Positions 1-13,010 of a DNA stretch of 64,000 bases are shown here, piece by piece. The notes under the pieces were generated by a model. That model had not been told where the DNA came from. It saw nothing but the letters and a program-made list of their open reading frames with translations, and did no database searches. The stretch lies in the NCBI GenBank assembly GCA_012861695.1, contig JAAOOA010000033.1, forward strand, positions 19,879,934-19,943,933, in the 5' to 3' direction. Origin of the DNA: Trematomus loennbergii (taxonomy: Eukaryota; Chordata; Actinopteri; Perciformes; Nototheniidae). The position numbers and the translations under genes were made by a program. Position 1 is the stretch's first letter; every line of letters begins with the position of its first letter.

Positions 1-81
1 GAACATTAAAGCATGGAGACATGTCACAGTAGAGACACTAAATATGAACCTGAAAATGGGCACAATTATTTGTCTTTAAAG
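1..81 (+). repeat. End of a fish interspersed MITE-like repeat
   Basis: The segment AACATTAAAGCATG to ATGAACCTGAAAATG ending in CTTTAAAG is recognisably the same family as 26756-26840, and as the reverse orientation at 47153-47220. The start of the copy lies outside the window. Confidence 0.55.
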
Positions 82-3000
82 CATGACTGCAGATGTTAAA
101 ACATCTTGCAGCTGTCATCAATGGACTGTTTCTCAAATCTTTTAAAACCCTTTGAAAAATGTTTGTGCCCACTGACTATCGTTACACATCTTTTGTTGTG
201 TTATGACCTGTATAGAGTGGTGCAGGGATGACATGTTTTAAGCAAATGCTTATATGTATGGGTTTCAGGACACATTACTGCACCGCTCTATAGCAGCTAC
301 GTATACACAACTAATCCTTTTAGTTTATTTTAGTCTGAACGCTTGAACTTCTGAATGCATGAATTGAACGCTATTGTTGTAGCATGGGCAATTTATAGCA
401 TTGAACTATTGCATTGAATATTAAATACAAAATGTACAATTATTTTTGTATTGAAATTATTATGGTATCATATTTCTAGGACTCTGAATAGCTGGTATTT
501 TTTTTATTAACAGTTTAAAATAATCACACAAACCTCCGGCAGTACTCCAAATGACCCCTGAAGGTTCTGGGATCCTCATTTGAGAAAACAATGCATCTAA
601 TATTCAGGTGAACTAAGAAACATTTGGAGGCAATCCACCGCATTCTTTTGTATGACAACTATATTGAGCAAGTCTTCTAATTTTAGCCCTCAAAAAGGGT
701 TTTATTTCTGTAGCGTTGTCACATTTCATACTTTGACTTCCATACATCTGGATTAGTCCCATAAATACGTGAGCGCCTTTGAAATAAGGAATGATATTAA
801 ATTCCCCCATAAATGCCAAATATTAAATATAAATAACCATAAACCTATGATTGGAACTGTATATTCAGTATTTCCTATTTTTCCACATCACCCCCCCCCT
901 CCTTTATCCACACACTCTCTGCTCCCCAGTCCTGCTCTGTCATAGCCTTGTTTCTCATAAGGTTGTTCAGTATTCCAGATCGTATCTCTTAATTCTCACC
1001 TTTGTCAGTACTGCTGCATGTGAACTATCTGCGGAATCAAAGAGTACAAAACCTCTCAAGAGCTCCACAGCTATGTCTCAAGGTTGGTGACAGTGTTTTC
1101 TTTATATTTTCAGCTTTTTTTACACCAGTATATTTTTCCTGTTTTATCACTGTTGACACTGTAAACTTCACAATATGAACTGTCTGATAAGTAGCCTTTG
1201 TGACACCTCAGTAGAAAATATCTCATTCTGCATGGTCGGGTTGTGAACCTGCCATTGCCGGCTGCATTTATTTTCTTTATGCTTCACTATTTCCTTTAAT
1301 GTTCTTCCACTGCGTGGGGACTTGGATTCTTAATGGTCTCCTTATGTTAGGCTCTATGTAGCAGTCAACTGGACTGCTTTTATTTGTGGTGTGCCTTCGG
1401 GTTGGCTTCCATTGGGCTCCTTCCTTTCCTCATGACAGTAACATTCACAACACCACTGAGTAAACATTCATAAAATAAAGCCTTCCTTACAATTGCAGCA
1501 ACCAGATTAAAACCTGAGATAAGAAAAGTAATGCAACAAAGTTTGGCATGATGCAATATCCAGATACTCTGTATTGAGCCTTTTTGTGTCACATGTCAAC
1601 ACCTGAATGTAGATGTCTTATGCAACACACAAGGATGAAAATGTCACATTTGATTTGATGTATCTCTTGCACAAATGTTACTCCTTGCTAGATTTATGAC
1701 ACTTTGTGAATGATTAGTGTCTGTTTTCCTAGGAGGCACATTGGTCTAAGTGTGAAACCACTCTTTCAATGTTGTTTCCTTATGTAAGGTAATTAACAAC
1801 GAGCGATAAATCATTTTTTAATCCTGTTTCAACTGTGCCATCAATAACACTTAAGTTCTACACTGTAGCTACCGTACATAAGACAATAAAGCCATTGCAT
1901 CTTTGAACATCCACTAGTTAGCTTAGCTTTGTTCCAAGCACGTTACCTTCAGCGGGAAACCAAAATTCACGTTGCTTATGCGACTTTCTTTTATGTTTTC
2001 ATAGTCCCACACTTAAACAGTTTTATGACCTTTTGAGACTTATCTTATAACAAATGTGTGTTCATCACTGCCATGCGCTAGCAATGTCCAGTGAGTCTGG
2101 AGTCCCGATCCCCTGTAGCGCTGCTATGTCCAACATGATCCCTTTCCTTTTGCTCCAGAGAAAGATATTTTTATCCTGGGAATCTCCCACTCCGCCACAA
2201 CTTTACATGTCTTATTTACAACGTGTGCAACAATGTGCTGCACTACCAGTAAGACATAAGGAAATACACCCTCAATGTGTGTCTTGATGATCAGATTTGC
2301 TTCGTTTTTTCCTTTTTAATATACATTTTATATTTCATATTTTATTTTCCATATATGTATATATTATTATTATTTTAATTGTATTTATGTTGGGACAGGC
2401 ATGCAGGTTATTTTTTTATTTGGTTATTGCACTTGTGCTGACGTTCTTAACATGTCTTAATGTTGTTCACTACTGGTTGTGGTCCCTTCTTTGCCTTGTA
2501 CACACATCACTAAAGAATTGAAGCTAAACTATCAAACATCATATATTTATAATTCAAGGCACAATACAAACCGGATCAAAAATGCTATATTTCCTCACTG
2601 TTACATTTTTCTTTTCATAGAGGGACTTCTGTTCTCTATTTTGTGTGCCCTTGAGCAAACCTTCATAATCAGTCCCTCCAGAAATGCAGTAAAAAAAACA
2701 TGCTTTGTATATGAAACTCCCAGATGGGATTATTAATGAATCTCAGTGTCGCTAAAAGACAGCATGGTTCTATAAATCTTCCTCTAAAAATATAACGCTT
2801 TCAGAGGAAAAAAACGCTGCTCCTCTAGTGTGAGTTGTGTGCCTGTATCTACTGCAGCTGATGGTGCCTGCTGAGGTCGTGACCCCTGAAGGTTGACTTT
2901 GCCCTCTCTGAATGGCCTCAGCTGTGGAGGGATGATCAGTGCAGTTTGGCCAGAAAATGCTGCTTACGAACACCTGCTCTGCTCCGGCTTAGCCTCACTT

Positions 3001-5809
3001 CTGCTGGAAGGGCAGAAGCTTATGTAGACCTGACCTTAGTGGACTTTAGCAAGATTTATCATGAATAATTTATGAAGATTTGATGTAACCTGCTCTCAAA
3101 CAAGGAATACAAGAAAATAATTTGTAGCAACAGTATGTATGCCTTTAAGTAAAGAGCAATAATGTATCCAACTATACTGTTTTAGTGCAGCGTGGGTTAT
3201 GCTTGCTGGATTATTTCTTATTCTTTGTCAATTGCTTTGTCATGTTATATGTTGCTGCTAAGGCTGTTATTGATTACATCTCTACAAAGCTCTTCGCAAC
3301 ACTATTCCACCATCAGCCTAACAAACAAATCACAGAAACGTAGTCATGTGGCAACCTCGGAATAATGAAATTCCCACACATGTATGCACATAAACATATT
3401 TGCCAGTACAAAAGAAATGGTTGGTCAGCATATATCTATAATAAGTGCACACTAGCCTGAGGCTGCTGAATATGTTCCTTATTAACAACTACAGAAATAC
3501 TGTATAAGAGGAACTTGTTTATCTGTTTACCATGCAACTTAACAAAATAGGTATGCGTGCTAAGGACTTTTAAATCCTGTGCGCGAACAGCGAACTCTGC
3601 CACTAACAATGTCAATGACAATATATAATTTTATTTTTTTTTTTGTATTATATATAAGTCTATACAATGTGTGGGTACTGCAGACAAACATATATTGTGT
3701 GGAAAAAGTGCTAATATGGCAATCCAACAGTAGAGAGTCCTGGATGCAAACCTTTCATTTCCATGATTTAATATGGCCAGTGAAGATGACAGATTTAAAA
3801 ACAACAATGTTGTGTTAGGTATGCGAATGAGGAGAGGTTCAGAGGGAATACATTTTTACTTTATTATGAGGAGTTAAGAATTTCTACATTAAATGAAAAG
3901 TCTGTTTAAAGTACAGAAATGTTTTTGATGCACTACATAATTTAATGTTTATGTCATTTTCTTTCTTATGAATTGGCTTCTTTTGTTTGTAAAGCTTGGA
4001 TACAGAAAGTAGTGTTATTGAAATGTCTGTTGCTCTCAGATTTATCTCTAAAATAATGTTGTGTGGTGAGTCTTTTGGTACGGTGGTAAAGTGTGTTTTG
4101 AGCCTCTTAAAGTGTTTTTTGGTAAATGTATTTTTGTCAGGTTGCTGAATGTTTTCTAAATGCTGGGCATGTGTTGTCAATTTGGTGAAGACATTTGCAT
4201 GTGTTTTGTCACATTTGTGCTTGTATATGTGCACGGTTTCTGAAGCTGCAGGGCATTACTCTTAATGGAAATGTTTTTGGCCATCGGCCAACGTATGTTA
4301 GGGGCGGCTATATCATTTATGTATAACACAATAATAATCCAAATCAATCAAATGTGAGTTTTTGAGAGACTGAAAGTGTGCTGCATTAAAGATGCATCAA
4401 ATACAATGAGGTTCTGACAGGTTTCCACTTAAGGTTCAAACTGTGAAGAGAAATAAAAATGCTGATAGAATAGAAACATGTGTTCTGAATCCTGCTTTAT
4501 GAAAACCAACGCAAAGAAATCATTGAAGGGTGAAAGAGTGGCATTTTGAGTCTGATGCTCAACACCGGGTGGCTGTGCACGGTGCAGACAGAAGCTGAGA
4601 GGTGAGCGGGATGAGGGGGAATAAAGTGACCTGGGGGTTAGAGGAGAAGGTGGGGGGGGGGGTGATAATAAGGAATCCATGTGACTGACTCAGAGTGATG
4701 GGCTTACCTGGCCATGAATATTTCAGGCGGCAGTGAGGTGTGTTATTACAGCTCAGAGGGAGCACTCACAACATGGGGCAGGACATGTGCCATCCCCAGA
4801 TAGTACTAAGCGCACACACACAAACAAAGCGTTTTTTCCAGCAGCATTCACAAAAAACACCTTTCAAATTGCTCATTCACGCTGAATACGAGAATAGCAA
4901 AATGTTTTCATCAACAAACTAACAACAGCATCTTCCACTGACATGCTCCCTGGAATCGATCATCAGCGAATCAATAAGCAAGGAGAGGTTTACACGTTAT
5001 CCGAGTAGAATAAATCCATGTGCAGCATTTTACTTGCGTTGGTACAGTCCCACATGCCAAGAAGACGATTAAATAAATATTCTGTTTACATGGACAGAGT
5101 GCCCAAGGGGTCTGCAAACTAGTACAGCAAAGCAGCTTTACTCAGCCAGCTAACAACTCAGAGCCTCTGGCCATTCTCATATACTCCCTCCATTATTTCA
5201 GCAGCTCCTCTCAGGCCACCATCCCTTCTGCGAAACAGTGATGAGACTGTCGTAGGGAGCTATGGTGAGGAGGCATATGCTTGTTCTGAGTACCCTGAAA
5301 ACAGCTGAGAAATGTACTTTGAATGTGTCAAGGATAGTGGGAGTATTATTGCATACTGTATGTGTAGGCCTCATATCAAATGCCCACAGCGTAAATACCA
5401 AACAGCATATAGATGTGGATGGAGCTTATGGAACGCATTCAATTCTGGCCAAGGTTTTCTTATCTGAAGTCGGTGTCATGAATATAACCTTATAATAAGT
5501 TATTTAGCTTTCATTTAAAGCATGAAACAAAGAAATATATAATTAAAATGAAAACATGATAATGATGAATTATTCAACATGCAGTAACCTCAAAGTTACA
5601 TTTCTGTCCAGGTCAAATTGATCAGCGGCTGTTTTTTTTATTTCTCATGCATATTACTATCTAATTGGCATACATTATATGAATATAGAGCAGTTAAACA
5701 GATAGCTTCACAATTAGCTGAACCTTTAAAACTTTTTCAAAATACAGGATACAGTCTACTGGGCACAGGCCCAAAGGCACAAGGTTTCACGTGCCTCCTT
5801 TGCCCTTAC
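82..5809. other. No gene recognised
   Basis: The DNA is AT-rich, with frequent stops in all frames and only short chance frames (the longest is 116 codons around 4 kb, without recognisable protein features). There is a short G-run at 4651-4661 and a C-run at 891-899. I see no splice-bounded coding block, RNA gene or terminal repeat pair. Confidence 0.6.
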
Positions 5810-6060
5810 CCACAAAATGACACTCAAAGAGACACTTGTGAACCAGGAGGAGACACAAAATGACCACAAAGTCACTTGAAAAGACTATAAAGAAACACAA
5901 TAAGACTCCAAAGAGACCAACAAAGCAAAACAGAGACCCACAGAAAACAACTACAATAAAAGGGGCGAACAATGATAACAAAAGAATATAATAATTAGAA
6001 TGAGACACAAATATGAACAGAAAGAGTCACAAAATGACTTCAAAGAGACACAAATCCACT
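5810..6060. repeat. Degenerate minisatellite, AAAGAGACACAAAATGACC-like unit
   Basis: The motifs AAAGAGACAC, CACAAAATGACC and CAAAGAGAC recur irregularly about every 15-30 nt. The chance of protein coding is low. Similar arrays are common in teleost intergenic DNA. Confidence 0.65.
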
Positions 6061-6914
6061 TGTCCACCAAGAGGCTAAACAACTATAAAGTGTGTGATTC
6101 ATGCTTTCCAAATCACTGTAAAAAATGGCATGACTGTACTTTGTATAATAGTGATTCACAATAACACATTACAGTACATAGCAATATAAATACTTCAAAT
6201 TTGATATATTTTTCAACAATATGGTGCTCTTTACAATATTGTCTGTATCGCAAATAGACCATGAAGCCACAGCTTGGGTGTGGTGTAAATATTTAAAAGG
6301 CCTGAAAATAAACTGTAAGCTATCAATGCCAATTATAGAGTAACATGTGTTGTAGATAAGAAAATGAACGCTGCAAGGAGACTACTAACTTATTTGAACA
6401 CGTATGTATAGGAATGATTCTTTCCCAATAATTGTTATCCATATGATCGGTTGATCATGTGTTGGTGGTTTCCAACATTCTAGGATAAAAAATTCATAAA
6501 CAATTCCTCCTGATGTGGACTTCCAACACCTTGCAACGTGGACAAAGCCCCAAGCAGAGAACAACCAGTCTTATGCATTATACATCATCCCTTGGTTATT
6601 CATCATGAAGGACGCGCATTAACCTGTGCGCAACCCAGAGAGCACCATTAATATTCAGCAGATATCCGTTTGAACAGATCCAAAAATAAACGGTGTGACT
6701 TGAACATGCGGTAATTAAGACGAGTTTTCCTGCAGCCACAGATATGATCACTAAAGGAGGACATTCAGCCTGCTATAAATGCACTGCATTTGCATGTGTC
6801 ACCGTTACCTGTCACCTATCACCTTCCATTGTGATGAGTGTATACAGGGATTTTATTGTTATATTGATTGTATGTAGTTGGTGTGGACAATGTATATATT
6901 TACCTTTAAATAGG
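6061..6914. other. No gene recognised
   Basis: Unique-looking AT-rich sequence. No open frame, RNA gene or repeat boundary could be supported. Confidence 0.5.
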
Positions 6915-7132
6915 TAAATATGATTATATACTGTATATATTATATTATATTATTATATATATATATATATTATATATATATATATTATATTTATTATATA
7001 TATATTATATTATTATATTATATTATATTATTATTTATATTATATTATTATATTTATTATTATATATATTATTATATATTATTATATTATATATATATTA
7101 TATTATATTATATTATATATATTATATATTAT
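6915..7132. repeat. AT low-complexity tract
   Basis: About 200 nt of TATAT and TATTA repeats. The 78-codon frame through it is all Tyr and Ile and is an artefact of composition. The tract immediately precedes the SINE at 7133. Confidence 0.9.
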
Positions 7133-7435
7133 GTCCGGCAGTGGCTGAGTCAGTAGGGATTGGACTGTGAGCAGTAGGGTCACCGGTTCAAGTCCCGACC
7201 AGACCTAAAAATGGAGTGTGGACTGCTACTTGGAGAGGTCCCAGTTCACCTCCTGCCCTGCCGTGGTGCCCTTGAGCAAGGCACCGGACACCCCCCTTCC
7301 CCCCTCACTCCCATTGCTCCCCGGGGGCTGTACAATAGCTGCCCACTGCTCCTAGTACTAGACTCCTGGTACTAGGATGGGTTAAAAGCACTGTGTGTGC
7401 TGTGTGACCATTAAAGAGGGTTTCATCCCTCCCAA
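7133..7435 (+). mobile_element. tRNA-derived SINE
   Basis: The head carries an A-box-like TGGCTGAGTCAGTAGG (7142) and a B box GGTTCAAGTCC (7185-7195), the internal RNA polymerase III promoter of a tRNA. It is followed by a conserved body with CCCTTGAGCAAGGCACC, a hallmark of fish tRNA-SINEs. The element ends near 7435 in AT-rich DNA. The pol III boxes look intact, but transcription is unknown. Confidence 0.8.
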
Positions 7436-7713
7436 TATATTATTATGAGACAAGCTGAGAAAATCAGTTCAAAGTATCTCTATCATATCAGTACCAAAAC
7501 ATTTTTGTAAACATTTTTAAATATAGCCTATATTTTTTTATATTTTTCCTTGTATAAATAGTCAACAAAATATTTTTTAGCACCCATAATATCTATCATA
7601 ATGTATAATGTTTTTGAGTGATTATGACTAAAGATTAGTACATTTATGAAGCATGTATGTTGTATTTCAAGCAGCTTTACACATTGTTAAAGTGTACAAA
7701 TAATAATGTTTAT

Positions 7714-8465
7714 TATTACATTACATTACATTTCATTTAGCTGACGCTTTTATCCAAAGCGACTTACAATAAGTGCATTCGACCAAGAAGATACAAACTA
7801 GAAGAAAACAGAATCATATAAGTACATCAGGTTTCATAGAGCCAAAACATTTCAAGTGCTACTCAACTGGCTTTAGATAAGCCAGTCCTTTGTTAGTATA
7901 TAAGTGCTTTGTTAATAATTCTATCGCTGGAAGTGGAGTCGAAAGAGATGAGTTTTCAGTCTGCGCCGGAAGATGTGTAAGCTATCTGCTGTCCTGATGT
8001 CAATGGGGAGCTCATTCCACCATTTTGGAGCCAGGATATCAAACCGACGTGTTTTTGCTGATGGGAACTTGGGTCCCCCTCGCAGTGCGGGTGCAGTGAG
8101 CCGTTTGGCTGATGCAGAGCGGAGTGCACGTGCTGGGGTGTACAGTTTAACCATGTCCTGAATGTAGGAAGGGCCAGATCCATTCACAGCATGGTACGCA
8201 AGTACCATTGTCTTGAAGTGGATTCTAGCAGTTACTGGAAGCCAGTGAAGTGAGCGGAGGAGCGGCGTGGTGTGGGAACATTTTGGAAGGTTGAAGACCA
8301 GACGAGCCGCTGCATTCTGGATGAGCTGCAGAGGTCGGATGGCACAAAAGGTAGACCAGCCAGGAGGGAGTTGCAGTAGTCTAGGCGTGAGATGACGAGA
8401 GCCTGGACCAGAAGCTGCGTCGCTTTCTGGGTCAGGAGGGGACGTATCTGCAGCAGCGGGTATTA
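7714..8465 (-). mobile_element. 5'-truncated L2-like LINE, 3' end
   Basis: On the minus strand, 8469-7921 encodes the C-terminal part of a non-LTR reverse transcriptase: LQLIQNAAARLVFNLPK, LRSLHWLPVTARIHFKT, and FRRRLKTHLFRLHFQ at the end. The frame shifts near 8370, where the expected YCNSLLAGLP is out of frame. The 3' tail is TAAGTCGCTTTGGATAAAAG followed by (TGTAA)n at 7714-7730, as in fish L2-type elements. No catalytic YADD box remains, so it is dead. Confidence 0.85.
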
Positions 8466-9284
8466 TCATATATCATATAAATAGCTTGGTAAGTGCTGAT
8501 AAAGAATGCTAAACATGTGGGGTAAAAACATTTTGGAAAAAAAATGAATGTGTATCTAAATGTGTATCAAACATAGTAAATATGTGTTTATGATAATTAA
8601 AAACACAACTTTAAATAATTCACACTTTACAGCCTGATTTGTAGAACCATGACCCTCTATTGGAGCAGAGTCGGATTATTTGCTGTTTGATGGCTTTGGA
8701 TGTTATTTGTTTTGGGATTAAAGTAGACTGTGCTCAGTCAGTCCACATTTCATCATGTAGTGCATTTATGCAGTCAGCTGTGTCTCACTCGGACAAGAAG
8801 CAATACGAGTGCAGATGTTAAATCGGCAGATCATTCCAAACCGATACTGCTACAGCTATTTGTGTACTAGAAGATGTTACAGAAATTTATGGCCCTGGAA
8901 AGTCAAAACTCAATATTATATCCAGCCAGTTTAATTATTCACTGCATTTCAGGAGGAGCAACATGATAGTGAGGTTCCTGCCAGTGCAACAGAAGTGGGA
9001 GAAAGGTTAATGAAGCTCACCTTTTTGGTGGGAATACAATTCCCCAGTTTATTCAGTGAGTAAATAATGCTGGCAGACGCGGAACTCGTGGTTTGAGACT
9101 GGGGAGAGATCCTCAGAGGAAGCTGCCTGCTAGCATGAATAGCACCTGTAAAATAGCCAAGCAGGTGTACAATCAACCAGTGTGGAGTGCTCTCGCAGAG
9201 CACATTTTTACACCTGCCAGAATGTAATTTTGGCGGAGCAGCATGATGCCTTCCACTTTAAACACAAATCACACTGGCTTTGTG
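8466..9284. other. No gene recognised
   Basis: Ordinary AT-rich sequence with short chance frames. Nothing identified. Confidence 0.5.
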
Positions 9285-9334
<50 letters not shown>

Positions 9335-9351
9335 TGTGTGTGTGTGTGTGT
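9285..9351. repeat. (GT)n microsatellite
   Basis: About 67 nt of GT with one GG interruption. Confidence 0.95.
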
Positions 9352-9889
9352 CCGTCCTTTCATTCCCTTTTCTCCTATCAACAAAGCTAACATCCTACAT
9401 ATGCCAGTTTAGCTTGAAGCCGCACAGTTTTTACATTCAAAACAATAATGTATCATCCAAAAAAAGTTTGATAGAATATCATGTTATTCTAATTTGACTT
9501 AGATAATGCCATTTATTTATTTGAAGGTCTATATTTGATCTTTGGAAAGATTAAATTAGCAAAAAGAGGCCCCGGAGCAAAGTCACTATTTAGAAAACTA
9601 GAAAAAACTCTCTCCATTCTAAACTTCTTTTTATTAAGATGTGGATGACACTGACACTGAACTTGGACTTAGGTTTGCACTTGGCAGAGTTAAAACAGAA
9701 AGATTACCAACTAGTTTCCATCATTTACATCTGCCTTCTTTTATTACACCCAGATAAGAAGCAGGAGGTCGTCTCTCAGTCAATTTATTTGTATACATGG
9801 AGACCTTTGAACACTGGGAAGTGAAGACAGACAGAATCCCCACAGATAGCAAATATTCATTTTATTTAACTGTTGGTGGACAGTACTTT

Positions 9890-10240
9890 CAGGGTCAAGT
9901 TTTGAAGATGCATCATAATATCCAAACCATTCTGATGCAGAATATCAAACAGATGTTGAAATATTTCACAGGATAAGTGAAAATGGTGACCTCCTGGTTG
10001 CATACAGAAAAATATCAGGGGATCAAGTTCAATGGGGAGTTTATCCTCTTGGCACCTTGAACGTCTGTGCAAAGAGTCATGGGAATATCCAGATATTGTA
10101 GTTGTTGAAATGTTTCAATAACATAAAAAAGTGCTGACCTGCTGGATAAAGAAGTCAGGGTTCACCTAGGTTACAAAAAAACCTACAGGATGTATCCTCT
10201 GGGAACAATGAATGTCTGCACTTTGTCCAGGGATTACAGA
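9890..10240. repeat. Interspersed repeat, GAATGTCTG(C/T) family
   Basis: Contains two related units (near 10035 and 10190) with TCCTCT, GG(G/C)A, CTTGAACGTCTG or AATGAATGTCTGCA, and the phrase GATGTTGAAATATTTCACAG. I recognise these as parts of a common fish interspersed repeat. The boundaries are approximate. Confidence 0.5.
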
Positions 10241-10879
10241 CCAAATGTGACCTGCTCTATTGAAATCAGTCGGATGTCGCTACGGAAGATTCTGTGTTTT
10301 AGTCATTTTGGGGTTTTGGTTGATTTTAAACAAATCTTAAACTGCCATATTCAGACAACAAACACATACTTGAAGCTTGTAAAGACTATCACTCTGATCG
10401 GTGCCGCTCCCCCTTCCGTTCTTCTCCTTCCTTCCTCCCTGAAATAATGAATGACTGGCTGATAGTAACACAGCAGGGTCCTAACCCTCATCCTAACCAC
10501 CCAACCCATATCTGAGTAAAAAAAAAAGAATCTTCTTTCTAATGCTACTAGCTTAAAATGATTGAGCCAAATCATTGCGATAGATTGATCTCGATGAACA
10601 CTGAACTGCTGACTACTGAACATTATGAGACAAACAGCCTGCTAAGAAGGTTTTTTATAGGCCAACAATGATTTCGGAATCATAGCTGGTCCTAAGGTGG
10701 GGCAACAGGTCCTATTACCCCATTATATTAAGCCTTGAGCCCCCTCTTTATATGTCGTTGGTTCAAAAATTGTCTACAAACTTTAAATGCCTTTTTCTAA
10801 CCCTTGATAACAGTCATTTCTTTTATGTGACTTACTTTCCTGAATAAAAACATTAAGGATATCATTGGCAAGCTACAAA

Positions 10880-11120
10880 TCTCCTCTTCCCAACAGCGAT
10901 ACTGGGTCGAAGTGAATGATTTTGATAGAGCATGTCACAAATGGCTCCTTTCCAGTCATCAGGGAAGGAGCCGAAAAGATGGCAATGGCCAGAAAACAAG
11001 ATGGTGGCGGCCAACATGCTAAACTAGAGGCTCCAAAACAGTATTCCAAAAGTGATTGTGTGATGTCACATTGACTACGTTCACTTCTTATATACAGTCT
11101 GTAGATCACACCAGCCAAAT
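10880..11120. repeat. Probable interspersed repeat ending in TATATACAGTCTGTAG
   Basis: The block has the AAGATGGTGGCGGCC, GATGTCACATTGACTACG and ATACAGTCTGTAG phrases seen in a dispersed fish repeat. Family and ends are not resolved. The rest of 9352-12834 holds no supported gene. Confidence 0.45.
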
Positions 11121-12834
11121 TAGGCTGGTGGCGTCACCCACTTCTTACTCCCTGTAATTGCTCGGACCCCTCCTGTATTTGAACCACATGGGGAACACAT
11201 ATTGTAAGGATGACACACACAGATACACAAGACAATTCCGGCATGTCTGTCGCTGCCAGGAATCGTGGCAACTACGAACCTGTAAGTAATGATGTCAATG
11301 TTTATATGCATGCTTACATTTTTAGGTTCAGTGATTTGTTTGTCTCTGAGGCTTTAGTTGCCCTAAAGGAAATGAAAATGTCAAACCTTGCATGAAACTT
11401 ACGTCAACTAGAAATAGGAATAAGTCATCCTATAATAAAGGGATTTAATCCATTATTTACAGTAATAATAGAATGAAAAAGAAAACATATTTAATCAGGC
11501 AGACAACACAGTTGCCGCTGTCATGTCAGCAGCGTTGATGCCGGCTGCTACACAGCATAAAGAAACCATGGAGGTGGAATTGTGGAAACAGCAAATGTCA
11601 GATAGCAAAGCTTACTATTGAGCTTTGTCTTGACAACAGTAGTCTGAGGCTCACACTAGCAGTAATGATTCAGAGTATTGGTTAATGGTGAATAGACCAA
11701 CAGTAACATCTTTAGATTTTTACAAAGGGATAATGTCTTCCTCTATGTCATCGTTGGTTTTATTCCGTGAGCACCACCTCAGCATTCAGAGCAGCAAGTG
11801 TTGACAAACTGGGTCCTTTCCTTCACTGTTGCCAAGGGAGATGCAGTGGACATACACAAATACCCTGGATGATCTGTGAGCAGGACTTTATCCTCCAGCC
11901 GTGCCAACAGCTCTGGGCAAAGTAAGAGGTGAGGCTAATGCCACTGAAATGCACTGGAGCAGGGGAGCAAAAGAAGAAGCAACTTCTCCATCATTAAATC
12001 AGAGGAAGAAAACTTCAGCTTTAAAATCTTCTATTGTGGGTTTTTTCATTTGTGCGCTGTGGTTTTGTTGTTATACAATTCAGATTAAATTATCATTATG
12101 ATTCCAAATCTGTCTTTCAGGAATTTTTCTTTGCTTTTGGCGAGCTATTTCATTCATCTCTGTTTACTCGGAGTGAAAGAGTAGAGTTTCAAAAGGGTCA
12201 AAAGATCAAAAGTCAAAGATAAAATTGCAATTGCACCCATACAAGCTTTTTGATAAGTTGGTGAGATGTTTTTTTCACAGTTTTTGTCACTGCCTTATAA
12301 GATCTAGAAAGATTGAAGGAAATGGTCAAATTTGAAAACAAAAACGCTTGGAGCATTTGAGGTGAACTGTTTATTTTGAGCTGGAAAATCATAAAAAAAA
12401 TAAAACATTGCAGTCGCAAAGTTGCAGATCCCTAGGGGGAGAGTCGAATGACCTGCCAAATCTAATTTCTCAGTGTGTGTATTTACCAGAGAAGAAAATG
12501 TATTGTGTCAGCGCCTGGCACTTCTCTCTGTTATGGAAGTTCAGTGACCCATTATTCAGTGGTGTGGTGGGCACTGCAGCGCATTGCAACGTAAGAAATG
12601 ACTTGATGGTGTAGTGAGGAAATGCACATTTGAGTCCAGTATAACTCAGGCTTGCTGATTAGAGGTCTGGACACAATAAAAGGTAAAAGCAAATGTCTCC
12701 ATCTGTTTTCACACAGACATGAACATTCGTATTACTCAGAGTGCAGAGAAAATATATTCTCCTAAAACCCTGACAAATACTGTTCAATAATACCATGGAT
12801 TTAGAAACAAAAACAAACCTTTTGTTTTGTTAAC

Positions 12835-13010
12835 ATTCAGACTCATATGATTGATCGAATCAGTGCATGATCCCTTCCAGCACCAATGCTTAATGTGCTG
12901 TTTCGCATAATGTGTAGACTACAAAGTCAGCTGCATACATTTGCATTCATATATGTGATAAATAATAGGGGACCTAAAACTGATCCCTGTGGAACACCCA
13001 TTGTGCACAA
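12835..13010 (-). mobile_element. LINE reverse-transcriptase fragment
   Basis: On the minus strand the codons read GVPQGSVLGPLLFI (about 12963-13004), the conserved palm motif of non-LTR reverse transcriptases. About 30 codons later comes YAADFVVYT, a decayed YADD active-site box. No flanking intact frame exists; this is a short relic. Confidence 0.75.

Noticed and set aside
5810..6060. CRISPR-like spaced repeats
   Set aside because: Units are irregular and degenerate with no constant spacer; this is a eukaryotic minisatellite.
6920..7156. 78-codon frame of Tyr/Ile
   Set aside because: Translation of TATAT/TATTA low-complexity DNA.
7185..7195. tRNA gene suggested by A and B boxes
   Set aside because: No cloverleaf can be completed, and the downstream body is that of a SINE.
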